Shown here in pieces: positions 1-11,510 of a DNA stretch of 64,000 nt; position 1 is the stretch's first letter; every line of letters begins with the position of its first letter. Origin of the DNA: Pomacea canaliculata (taxonomy: Eukaryota; Mollusca; Gastropoda; Architaenioglossa; Ampullariidae). The stretch lies in the NCBI RefSeq assembly GCF_003073045.1, contig NC_037594.1, forward strand, positions 28,012,737 to 28,076,736, in the 5' to 3' direction. Both the position numbers and the translations under genes were made by a program. The notes beneath the pieces were generated by a model that made no database searches, was not told where the DNA came from, and saw only the letters and a program-made list of their open reading frames with translations.

Positions 1-3000
1 TTGTAAATGTTTTTATCTACTTTATTAAGCCAAAAGAAAGTGCACGTGAATAAATGTCCTTGTAACATAGGTGTGTGTCACTATGTCACAGCAATGGTAA
101 TGGATAAACTGTGGTTGACTGACATTTCTCTTGCATTTTCTGTAACAGTCACATATCATTTAAATATCAATCAACTCCTTTGCATCTACAAATCACAACA
201 TCAAGGAACTCAACTGAACACTATGGTCTGAAGCCATTTAATATGGAAAGTAAGGCAGCAAAGGAGAGGAGATAACAATCACCCTCACAAAAGCTGGTCC
301 CAAATATTCTAAGACAGTAAGGTCAAGTTGAAAGCAAGTTTTCTAGTCTCCAGTTTATAAATGTTTGAGATCTAGTGTGATTGGAGAGTGTCTATAAATG
401 TTTGCATTGTGTTCACACCATTCCTCTTGACTCACTCCAGTTATGTCCTGGATATTGTAGATGCTTTCATATATGTAGGCAAATATGCTCACATACTGCT
501 TGCACAAAACTTTGGCTCTTATTTGTTTTCATGGTCTTTATCAGATTACAAAAACCCAGTACCAAGGGAATGATAATTTTTCACATTTTTGTTCCTGTGA
601 AGTATTAATGTTTTTTTTCTTCAGTTACTGGGAAGGATGTGTTGCCAGTTCAGACCATCAAGTAAATACGCTTTGAAAATTATGTGTGTCAAATCCAAAT
701 AACGGCTATGGTGTTTTCTGTTTATTTTGTGAAAAACACTGCTCTTGAACAACTGCTGAATCAATATCATGTGAACATTTACGTGCTGTAAAGCCTGTAA
801 TCTTAAATCAGTACAGTTAGGTAACAGGTGGTTGAGGAAAGATTCTTTTTGACTTGAGTACCTGACGCTGAAAATCAAGGGTATTGAAGTATAGGTGCCA
901 CACAGAAAGACATCTCATAAATATGTTGTTGGTGATCATTAAAGTCTGGTCATGTTAATGTGAATAACATAATAAAGTGTACACAATATGCAGGCTAAAT
1001 AATTCTGGCCCACAATTTTTATAATTTTTAATCTACAGGCAGTCATATTTTCAATTAACTGGAGATGAAACTTGCCCCAGGAAAATTGAGATCTCGGTTC
1101 CCAACAACTTGAAAGAGGCTGAGTGAACCTTTACTGTGTTTTAACCTAACCTATAACAAAAAAATGAGCAACATTTATTTGATCTGATCATCACACCTGT
1201 TGCTTGCCCTAGACTAATAGAATTTATAAAACTCACTTGATTATTGTTTAAAGAAATTGTAGTCCTTAGCATTGCATTTTTATGACAGTGACAAGCATTA
1301 ACAAGTTTAGGTTCAAGCTGTTTCAATTTTAAATAGGCTACTATTTCAAATGGCACCACCATCATTTTTGCCATCTGGTTTTTTAGGTGCTTCAACCTAA
1401 TAATAATAATAAACATTCGTGCTCTGCAATATTAACCATATTTTGTCTAGCTTTTAAAAACTTTAGAAAGATAGAACTACTATTTAAATAAACAAGTTTG
1501 ACCACTAAAATGAGCAAACTTTGGTTATCTTTACACACTTATGATAAAACTTTAAAGCATAACTTTGTTATATAACAAGCCCATAGCCACAGTTTGATAC
1601 CTTTTTTAGAAAGTCTATTAGCAAATAGTAGAATCTATCATAACCGTTATACTGTCTACAAAGATAAGTGACTTCATTTTACATGACAGCCAAAAATAGG
1701 GTAGAGGAAGGAAGCAATAATCTTGATTACTCATTTTGCTTTTAGTCACCTCAGCCAATAACAGTTTCTGATTATGGGACATTTTGCATCATGTTAATTT
1801 CTCAGGAAAATCAAGCCGATTGTATAAATCGTAGAAAGAGTGTTTTGTATTAAAAAGACATTACGAGGAAAACAAAACATGTATTGCTGCTGCTGAAAAA
1901 CCATCAGTAAGTCTTCCCAGTGCAAAATATAACAGCTGGGAATACTACGTGTGGGTGGTGGTGGTGGTGGCTACAATGTGTAATTGGGAAGAGGGTAGAG
2001 TGATGTAGTATTTATTACATACCTCATCACTCCCTTAATAATGTTTTAAATCAGACCTTGTTATTAATAAAAGTGTTTTTAATGCGCAGAGCTGCAATAT
2101 ACTTGTATGTATACATACTATAGTACTTATAGTAAGTATGTGTAGGTGATGAGTATCTGTAAGCGCGTGGCAAACTGACAGCAGCAGCACGAGGCCTGGC
2201 AAAGGACAAAGGAAATCTATATGTACAATATATATTACATTAGTTCATCCATTCTTCTTTCCAACTGTTATACATCGGGGAGGGCAAGTATACACGTCGC
2301 ATGGTCTACGCAGCAAGTCACACGAGGGCTGAGTCACCACTTTGTCTAGTGTCACCAGAAAGGGGGGAAAAGGGCTGGGACTTTACATGAAACAAACAAA
2401 AACACCACTCACGTGTTTGCCTGCCTTTATTACCGGGTCGAGGTTCAGGCCGCGGTTATATTTTCCTGTACATACGACCCCGTCGCCTGCTGTCAAGAAA
2501 GGCTGTCGTGGTTCCCTCGGCAAAAATTTGGCGTCCTGCTGTGCTCGGTATGGAGTGTGCTTGTATTCTTTTTTATTATAATTTTTAGTCCATAAGCATA
2601 TGTTTGTTAACTCACATTTTTCTGGTAATATTTGTTGGGGGATCGAGGGGAGAGTGGGCAGCCTCTGTGTGTGTAGGTGTAGTAAAATTCCTAACATTAA
2701 TTAAGTGGTATAAGCTTGAATCTTCCCACACTGTTTTAAAGTAAATTTGTTTACACATAATGAAAATAAAAATTTTTTTGTTCTGTTAAATAAATACAAA
2801 GAAGTTAGTACACCATATGCCAAAAAAAAAAAAAAAAAAAAAACTTGTCAAGAAATCGTTGGAAATAGCTAGAAAGTGGCTGAATGATTCGACATCGCTT
2901 CGGACGGTCATGCAGTTTAATTATTCCATTTTGATGTCTGAACCTTTTCGATATATCTTCATACTCGTTTTAAAATACAAAACAGCATAGGACAATATTT

Positions 3001-3250
3001 CACGGAGGGTGTTTAAATTTTTACCAAGTTTAAAATCCTATGGTCTCCTGTGGTTTCTCAAAGTGACACTAATGAGCAATGAGGTGTGACAAGAAAAACA
3101 CGGGAACCAAGGGTAACAGCAACACCTATTACTCGAGGTATGCTAGTAAACTGAGTGTAGAGGCCGAAGTTCTGACATTCAGACCAGGGGCGGGAATTAA
3201 TAATAATGTGTGTACTTGTATCACGCGGCATCACGGTCAAGAGAGGTCAC
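1..3250. other. Intergenic, no gene seen
   Basis: The sequence is AT-rich with stop codons in all frames. The open frames present are short and show no domain. Visible landmarks are a GGT microsatellite near 1952-1970 and an A-run at 2821-2842. I see no splice-bounded exon or RNA gene here. Confidence 0.6.
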
Positions 3251-3255
3251 ACTCT

Positions 3256-4290
3256 ACCGGTGATGATAAATGAACAATGAGCTATACGTATATACACACA
3301 CTGAACAACATAAAGATGATCGAGGTGGAAGAGAAGAACGCAAAGCAATGGATGAATGTATGAAGGGATTTAAGTACTTTAAAGACTGTAGAGATGGAGT
3401 AGTGACATAATGGTTCACGTGCAAGACAATATTACAAGGGAGATGAGATAGTAATTCAGGGATAGTACTTAGTGAACAGCTAGATGTGATTTCAGAGAGT
3501 GTGTGAATGTAGCCTTGGTGTCCGAGTGGCGAATGTGACGTGGTAGAGAGTTCCACTGATCAGCAGCACAGAGGGAGGACGCCCGGTGTCTTTGAATAGA
3601 ACTAATCTTCTCATAGTATGCAAAACGACAGATGTGAGAAACATGTTCATCAAGAGACATTGTATAACCTAAGTTACTTGATGAAGTCACAAAAAGAACA
3701 TCGGCATCGCCTACCCGAACAGAGACAGGTAGTGAAGGGTAAACTCTGGCTCTCCTCTTTGAAAAAAATACAAAAGCTTCTATTTTATCGTCTAGTATCT
3801 GAAATACAATCTTGGATGCTCTGGATAGCAATGTGTGCGTGACAAGGAGAACAGCTGGCATACAGCTGAGTGTCGTCAGCAAAGGATTGATCCGATACAG
3901 AATGATATTGAATTAGAGCATCAAGTGGCTTGGTATCCATGATAAAGAAGATAGGACCAAGTACAGAACCTTGGAGAACTCCTGAGCGTATAGTGGAGAC
4001 ACAGCCATCAACTATAACTGAGTCCTATCTGAGAGATATGACTGAAACCAGATGAGTAGGGAGCCTGAGATGACAGAGAGAACTTAGTCTATGAATGAGA
4101 GTAGTGTGGTCTGTAGTATCAAAGGCAGCAGGCAGGTCTAACATGGTGAGAAATGAGATGTCACCTCTATCTAGAGCAAAACAAAATGTCGTGTTACCTT
4201 CAGAAGGACAGTCTCAGTTCTATGCAAATGGCGATAAGCAGACTGTGATGGATACAGAAATCAAGTTTTCAGAGTTAAGATAGGACACAC
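3256..4290 (-). mobile_element. Degenerate non-LTR (LINE) reverse transcriptase relic, CR1/L2/Jockey-like
   Basis: Read on the minus strand, this stretch carries the second half of a LINE reverse transcriptase. In order it shows LDLPAAFDTTDH (about 4085-4147), the turn GVLQGSVLGPIFF (about 3950-3990), and the catalytic box FADDTQLYA (3857-3883, with both aspartates kept). These are followed by VRVGDADV and, at the C-terminus, DQWNSLPRHIR...TFTHSLKSHL (about 3475-3580), a layout typical of CR1/L2/Jockey-type elements. The reading frame changes between these blocks, and a stop or frameshift falls in the WFQSYLSDRTQ region, so the copy cannot make a protein. The 5' half (endonuclease, start of RT) is missing, which is the usual 5' truncation of LINE insertions. 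Clade assignment is from motif memory only. Confidence 0.8.
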
Positions 4291-4904
4291 TGGACAAGGA
4301 AAATGAGCTTTATCGAGACAAGACGCAAACAAATTAAAAACTAGAGGTAATGAGGTCTGTATGCGCATGCGCAGATCATTTCAAGACGATCATTCCATCC
4401 CAGACATCGGAGCACGTGACAAAACTTTGAGTTACTTGAGGTCTGGAAAATTGTCGTCTAGAACTCTAGATGGTCAATGACCATTGGTCCTGTATCCCCC
4501 TACTCACTTGAACACCTAGTGCCCCTCCTTCGTCGATCAACTATACCTGCAGTTGTGGTAGACAGCATAGAGAATGCAGGGGTAGGTGGTGAGTAACCGG
4601 TTGGTGGTGGCCTGCTGATGTTGTTGTGTTCGTCATTGTTGTTATTAAATCCAATCAGTTTATTTAACTAAACGCAGTCTTCAGCCAGCACTAACTGCAA
4701 TATTAGCTGACATAATACTTTATCAATCACAGCTGTGTGCGTTCATGACTCATGACATCTAGAGATGGTACCAGATGGTGTTTACACCTGCTTTGCCTTT
4801 GTTTTACAAATAAGGTCATCAAGACCAGTTAACCTTACCTCACCTTCCTAAGTTTCAGAGTAAAGTTTTCTGATTTTATAGTATTATTTGTCTAGCAAAA
4901 GTTT

Positions 4905-5035
4905 TTCTTCTTTGTTTTGTTTTTTTGTTTTGTTTTGTTTTTTGTTGTTTTGTGTGTGTGTGTTTGTGTTTTTTGTTGTTTTGTTTTTGTTTTTTGGTTG
5001 TTGTTTTTTTTTGTTTTGCTTTGGATTTTTTTTCT
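4905..5035 (+). repeat. T/G-rich simple array (TTTTG)n
   Basis: An imperfect run of T-tracts broken by single or double G, with a short GT stretch inside. It creates a meaningless Phe/Cys/Val-rich open frame. Similar arrays, all T/G on the + strand, occur near 17.13, 26.15, 30.79, 42.21, 54.09 and 61.27 kb. Confidence 0.8.
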
Positions 5036-6755
5036 TCTAGATTTTTTTCTTTGAATAATCGAGATATATGTTCACATCCATCGACTCTCTTAAGACAGCT
5101 GCAATATTAACATATTTTGCCGAACCAGGATACGTATGTCAGTATATCTGTCATCATACCATACAATAAAAATATGTAACCAGTTTCGATGTGGGGAAGT
5201 GATCAATGAGGAGAAATATATTTTAAGCTTATAAAGATCGGGAAAGCATTTGACTCAATTTCGACTAGGAAATAGAGCATTTCGAGTTTCGTTTCCGTGG
5301 TTATTACATCTGTCGGGGCTTCACCGTTACGTAATTGTGGACATCCATATATGGACATGTTATATCCGTGAGATACCCACTTACTTTTGTTGGCTATTTA
5401 TATTTACCAAAGTGTGCTTGTAACTTGCATGATTGTTTTCCTGTGAGTGGTACAGGAAGCTTTCTAGTTTAGAACCAGAACGTGTGGGAGGCAAAGCACA
5501 CCAACACCCGAGGGAGGGAGCGGGGAGTTTGCAAGGGAGGGGTAGAGGGAGAACAAAACAAAGATTGTAAGGACATAAGAAGGATCACTGTAGACTATTC
5601 ACAAATGCCTATAGTACGATCTGAACTTCCCCTGCTACACAAGAAGCCGGGACCAACAGTCAGTTCTAAACAACTCTCGTCAACACGATGCTGTCAAGCA
5701 CGACAGCCAACCCACAAAAAGGTCATCGACCACTAAATGAGTCAACCGGAACTCCACGCATCGTCAGTTTTAGCGGCCACGTCAGCAAGTTTAGACGATC
5801 GAAGTAAATACGATATATCAGCTTTGTATATTGAAGCAAACATAATTGTTGTTTCGTGTTAAGTCAACAAACACTCGATCCCTCGATTGACTGACAACAC
5901 CCTCCTAGAACCATAAAGTGCAGAGATCGGCTACAGACCATGAATGCCTGCCTTCGACCATTACTCTAGGTAAGGTGGCAATTATTTTTTCCTGTCAAAA
6001 ACCTCAAAACAGACCTGTACTCTTCCTCAACAACCAAATAAGTTCCCTGTGTAGTTCCTTGACCAAGCGACTATCTGGCTATTGCAGTAGCCACATCCTG
6101 ATAGTAGGTTCCCATTCATCTCCTTCACAATCCCCAAATAGTAAGGATGACACCATTTGCAACAAGTCGTTGATTATTGTAATCATCAGTCAGTCACGAA
6201 AGATATGATTTTTTAGATAAACCGTTTCGCCGTGGTTTTTCTATGTTTAATGCCAAGACAGAGGAGTAAGAGCGGAAATCTGACGCAACCTATCAACCAA
6301 GATATTTTTTCACACCAGCTGTAGTACAGCTCTAAAATAATTGTCAAACTATCAATGTTCGGGAATTATTGCATTCGTCACTGGAAGTGGTCAGCACCAC
6401 ACCCTGTATCATGATGCAAAGCCACATGAACGGCGCAGCAAGCGAGCGACGATACGGTCATAAATATCGAAAGTGGGAATGTTATTCATAACCGATACAA
6501 GATGACTCTTAAATATTTGTAATTAACTGTCGCTTATAGGATTATTGTGCTGCACTGCAATTTTTTTTTTTTTAAGCGATTGGGTGAAGCTCAAGACACT
6601 ATTTACCTAAATCTGGGTGAACACACCCCGTCTGTTGTCGAGATACACTCCTACAAACATCCCATACACAGAGGTCAACAACACTGACGTCAGCATTGTA
6701 CTTTACATTATGAAGGCCTCAGCTTGAGAAAGAGCTGGGGCCATAATTGTATTTA

Positions 6756-6875
6756 CAGGGGCGTAGGAACCATAGGGGTCAAAACACAAACTGAAGAGGC
6801 AAGAATGTGAGCGTCGTTCACTGTCAGCATGGAGTCCCCTTCCCTCCCAAAGCCGAGCATTGTCCTACGCCATTG
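6756..6875. mobile_element. Small MITE-like element with short inverted ends
   Basis: The segment begins CAGGGGCGTAGGAACC and ends TCCTACGCCATTG, so the 9-mer GGCGTAGGA is repeated inverted at the two ends (6760-6768 and 6863-6871). The body contains a block (6798-6876) with a diverged second copy in the same orientation at 41974-42055, including the shared core CTCCCTCCCAAAGCCGAG. That makes it a dispersed repeat rather than unique sequence. The CAGGGGCG-type end resembles hAT-family termini. No clear 8-bp target duplication was seen, so the class is uncertain. Confidence 0.45.
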
Positions 6876-9097
6876 GTTACCTAGGTATGTTTTTGTTTGT
6901 CTCGACGAAAGGAGTGGTTTTGCTTTTCATTGAAGTCCTCTAACTGTTCTTCTCGTACTCAGTTTACGATCATCAGTTCCCTTTCGTTTACTCGACATTT
7001 CAATGAATGCTTACAGGTGACAGTCATAGTGGGTAGGTGGGGTTACTATGCATTCCCATGGGCTAAGAATTCGGTGGGATAGTGATTTATAATGGCTCTG
7101 TGTCACATAAAGGAACCTTTATGCGCTGGGTCGGATCTCTTTTGCGTCCTAGTGCGTGCCATGGCAGGAGTGTGTGGGTGTGTGCGTGACAAAAGAGAAT
7201 GGGAGAGGGGTATAGTGATTGAATGAGAGGAGGGAGGGGTAGGTGACAGAAAAACAGGGAGGGATGGCAGAGTCAGACAGGTAGATTTCAATCAACAGGC
7301 ACTAATATGCACTCAGAAAATGAAAATAAAAAGTTTGATCTCTAGCCAAGTGGTGGTAGTGGGGTGAACTGTAAAACAACTGTTCATGAGAGACCAGCAC
7401 ACCCCGTTAGGTGGGCAAAGAGTTTTCCACTCGCTAACCTGAGCACTCTTCACACCAAGGAGAGTTAATACCACCTGTCCTTTAGAAGCCTTATCCACTC
7501 ACCTACTTCCCTCGACTTACTTTTTTTTTTTTTTTCAATATTTGGCAGGTAACTTTTCGTTGCATATGACATCAAAGGAGCTGAGAAGTACTCGTATCTG
7601 GTTGGATGACACCATCGTCGGTAGTCTAGCTTAATGTCTCAAGGTAACATTTCTTCAAATGTAAATTGTATAAAAGGATTTGTTGATCCTTTACAAATTC
7701 TACTTCACCTAAAGTAGCCCTCACGTCAGCACTGCCATGGTGTGGAATGCCAACGATGTCACATCGCGAGCAAACGAGGAACTGACGTAAACAGGGGACA
7801 CAACCTGACCCTGGGCTGAAGAACTCCAAGGTTGTCGACCTTGTCTAGTCGCCCTCCGCCTTCCTCCACGCGCTTTCCTCGCTGGACGAAAATACTTCTC
7901 TCCTCAGCCTGTTTGCTTTCTTCTTTGTTATTTCGTCTTTAAAACAAGAAAACATCGGGATCCTTGTTCGTTAGGTTGGGTAAGGTAGGCGGGTGGATTG
8001 GAGGTGGCGGTAAAGAAGGATAGGGGGAGGCATGCAATGATCTGAGAAAAGACAAATACAAAAATAATCACAAAGAAAGAAGAAACAAATTAGCAATCTA
8101 GATATTTTCAGCATTTTTACGACTAAAATGCATGTGACAAGCCCAAAGCAGCTGGAATGAAACTATCATGCAAAAGTACAAAAGGTTGTTTTCCATACAT
8201 TATCAAACAAGGAAAGTGAACAAAATAAAAGAAATTAAAAGAAATGTACAACATTAAATTATGAATATAAATAAAGTTTAATCTTAATTATTAAAAATTC
8301 TGGAAAACAATTATAAATTCGCAAAGGAAAATGAGAGTATAGTCTTCCCATCTGCTCGGACTGTGGTGTATCCAAGATAGAAGCGGAAACTGTGATCGAT
8401 CAGTTGGCGGCTGACTTTGAAGTCTGATCAATAGTGTCTCCGAGAACCATTCACCTAGCTATGTCGGTTACCTTCCCATTATTCGGACACTGCTCTCTCT
8501 CTCCTTCTCCTCCTCCTCCCCCCTCCTCCTCCTCCTCCCCTACAGCTCATTGCCAGTCAGTTTCTATTTTCTCTTCTCTCACAGTAGATGTAAATACTAT
8601 CACAGTAGATAATGTTGCAGAGAATAAAAGCGACGGCTTTTGATAGAAACTGTGAATCAGCGTTTCGTACTTGCTGACCCGATTGATTTTTAGTCCCTGG
8701 TTTTCTTCGTTTGTCCAGCTCTTATTCGGCACCTGTGTAGGTGAGTATATAGCTACTTCACTAACTCTGATTACACTCTGGGCAACTTCTTTGTTGTGAA
8801 TCAAACCCTCATCTTTCCAATTTCACCCTCGCCCTTTTCCCTACCTTTCCATAATCCAGGTAAATTGAATCAGAATGTTAAAGGTATACCTCACGTCTAC
8901 GCAAAATATTTTTTAAATTCGCTTCAAACACTCACTGTGTTATAGGGTCTCCCCTTCTAGCTCAAAAAAGAGGCATCGTGCTGACATCTTTACAGCAATA
9001 ATCAAGTAAATGCTGATGTAGAGTACGAAGTGTAGACGAGAAAAGAGAGACAGACAAGCTAACCCGTAGTATGGACTCTGTACAGGAGAGACATAAA

Positions 9098-9210
9098 ATG
9101 AGGGCAGAGAGAAAATGGGGAAATGCTTGATGAGGTCAGTCAGAAAATGGGAAATACTTGATGAGGGCAGACAGAAGACGTGAAGTACTTAATGAGGAGA
9201 GCTAGTGTCG
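9098..9210 (+). repeat. 31/32-bp tandem repeat, about 3.5 copies
   Basis: Units start at 9098, 9130, 9161 and 9192. Each begins ATGAGG and continues with a CAG..AGAAAATGGGAAATACTTG-type body. Unit lengths are 32, 31 and 31 bp, with a partial fourth copy. Copies differ by a few substitutions. Confidence 0.8.
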
Positions 9211-9495
9211 GAGACAGCCCCCTGCTCTCCAGAGGGCGCCACACCACCAAAATGAGGTGTCCATCGTCTGAACCATATATAGCTACCGCAAAATTCGCCA
9301 GACCATCTCACGCTCCTACCGCTGGCTTTCCCTCCTCCTTTCATTCACTTTTGTCATATCGATAGACTCAGTCCGATGAGCACATTCTTCCTCCCTGTTG
9401 ATAAATCTCGGCACGTGTCATTCGAAGGTTTCCGCCGTGCCCGGTACCCGGTTATCGTAAACCAGAAATAGGTCTGGAACAATCGATTTCCCTCC

Positions 9496-9561
9496 TGACG
9501 TCACCTCCGTACGTCCTTCTTGAGTGATGGCTACTTAATTGGTTTTGACTGGTCACGTGAC
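9496..9561. promoter_or_regulatory. CRE + CCAAT + CACGTG motif cluster
   Basis: A perfect CRE palindrome TGACGTCA lies at 9496-9503, an inverted CCAAT (ATTGG) near 9538, and the 10-bp palindrome GTCACGTGAC at 9552-9561. The last matches the consensus for USF/MITF/TFEB-type bHLH-ZIP factors. The cluster is about 2 kb upstream of the Bcl-2 gene, so it could be a distal promoter or enhancer. That role is inference from motif content only. Confidence 0.35.
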
Positions 9562-11145
9562 AATTTTTGGCGGTTGGTCAATGTCTGGAAGAGGGGGACA
9601 CAGACATCTTTCCTCGATCGGAAGGACCTTTAGCAAACAGCAGCACTCTTAAACTGATCAGCCTTTGGTTTGGTCATCAAAAAAGTGCTTTACTTCCACC
9701 CACTGGTGATTTCGCACTTCAAACTCTATGCAAATGAATTTTAATACGTATATACATCCCTCCTGGGCAAGATAACATTACCGTGTCCTCTCCAGCTGAC
9801 GGAAGACGAACCTACGTACATTGTTGACCATTTTGGCCAAGGATTCTGACGACATCGCTGACCTCTCTGCGACCCCGACTCAAAGGTCAAGCGAGACTAT
9901 GGATCACGGGATGCCTTGACGAGTGCTGATAGACGCGCAGTGAAACGAATCAGTGTAAAATATCATCGCTTCTCGTGGATCCACATCCTACTATAGTTTC
10001 TCTCCACTCACAAGACGTCCGTAAAGCTCAGAGGAAAAACAGGATGTTTCCCGTGCTCCGGGAATACCAGAGTCGACATCACGTGACGCGGATTTGTTAG
10101 GTTCGCCGCTTGCGCCCCGATGCTGTTTACATGGGACTAGCGGTAGACTAGACTACTTTCAAGATATTACAGCTGGAAGGCATTAGTAAGCACCCACCCC
10201 AACAGAAGGGCTACACAGAACTCACACGAGAGACTGCTGAATGTTTTGATTGAGGTATGTGTACTATATCGAGAATATGAGAGATGGACAACCAATAAAT
10301 AACATTACAGAACGGACGTTTGACTTTTGTTTGACGACTTGGAAAAACAGGATGAAGTACGTGTATTGTTCATAGGTCTTTACTAATGAAGACTAATAAG
10401 CCAATTGTAGGTTTGAGATTTTTTTTTCCCCTTTCCTGGCCAGCGTTACGTGGCATCTCGCTAAATGAACTGAAAATTGAATGTTCTTAAAATAGTCAAT
10501 CGAATTGTTTATGATCCTTGGTTAGTGAAGAAACGTGTACATCAGACAATTAATATTATGAGTCAGTGTGCGTGCTGTCTGGCAAATGTTCAGGAAGTTA
10601 ATTCCGTATCAACAAAAATACTGCGTGATCATGTCTTTTTTGATTGCGTCAGTTGAATGAAAAATTTCCATGAGCTCGTAAGTGATCCCAGTACGCGCAA
10701 CCTTATCTCGACCCCGCAGGCTTCTATATAATCCCTTTATAGCCGACGCTTTGGGGTTAGTACGCAGGCGGTAAGCTTCCTCTCTTCCCACCCTAAACAT
10801 GAGGCAGATGACTGAGGTATAGGCATAGGAAGTAGTTGGGTGTGTGCTGTGGTGAGTATAGTCAGTCGATCGTGCTCGATGACCGGAGTTCAAACTAATT
10901 ATATCTTGGGAAACGAATGATTCGATCTGACAGACAGCTGAGACTTTCAATAGGTGTGTAATGGGGATTTTTACCTTAATTTTTGTGACGATGCATGCAG
11001 GCTGGAAGGCCTGACACACGCACAACACACGTTTCACAACCGATAGTCTTACGAAACGCCGCTCATGAATGGTACCCGGCCACCTGCTAGGTGCGAATTT
11101 TTTTTTCCTTGAAACCCATTGGCTGCTTGCTTCACCTTGACCTAC

Positions 11146-11493
11146 GAAGGTTGTTTATAAACCGCTCATTGTCGATCACCGCTTTCCGAATTTTCTTCAG
11201 CAGCCGAAACAGTTGAGATATGAATGTACGTAGCTTAAAAATAACACGTAAGATATATTCGCCGCTAAACTTTGATCTATGCGATAATTGCGAGCCCGGT
11301 GAATGGCGTGCTGCGATTGGCTGGCTGTTCGTGACCCCTGACCTATGCCTTTGATTCCATTCAGCAGGCTGACGGCGCTGGCTTGCTTCGCTCCGATCCT
11401 CGCTCGCCTTGCGTGCTATGGTGGAACACTCGCAGTGCCAGAGACAGAGTCCTTGCTGACGAGACCTCTCACCCTTCACCATGATCATCGAAG
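11146..11493 (+). promoter_or_regulatory. Promoter/5'-UTR region of the Bcl-2-like gene, with DR1 site
   Basis: This GC-richer block directly precedes the Bcl-2-like start codon. It holds an inverted CCAAT box (ATTGG, 11316-11320) and TGACCCCTGACCT at 11332-11344. Read on the other strand, the latter is two nuclear-receptor half-sites spaced by one base (a DR1, the RXR/HNF4/COUP-TF arrangement). A further TGACCT half-site lies near 11149. No clear TATA box is placed, and the transcription start cannot be fixed from sequence alone. Confidence 0.45.
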
Positions 11494-11510
11494 ATGTACG
11501 TGAACAATAA
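11481..11510 (+). other. Upstream ORF overlapping the first possible Bcl-2-like start
   Basis: An ATG at 11481 opens a nine-codon frame (MIIEDVREQ) that stops at 11508-11510. It overlaps the first in-frame Bcl-2-like ATG (11494) in another frame and ends 13 bases before the second in-frame ATG (11524). If present in the mRNA it could favour initiation at 11524, which has the stronger context (A at -3, G at +4). Confidence 0.4.

Larger units (their letters stand above)
4291..11047. other. Intergenic stretch upstream of the Bcl-2 gene
   Basis: No coding exon is supported. Contents that can be named are a T/G array (4909-5035), a fold-back element (6756-6875), a T-run near 7520, a pyrimidine-rich CTCC tract (8490-8545), a tandem repeat (9098-9210) and a motif cluster (9496-9561). 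An open frame of 142 codons on the minus strand at 10609-11037 has no domain and no ATG start and was not accepted. Confidence 0.55.
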
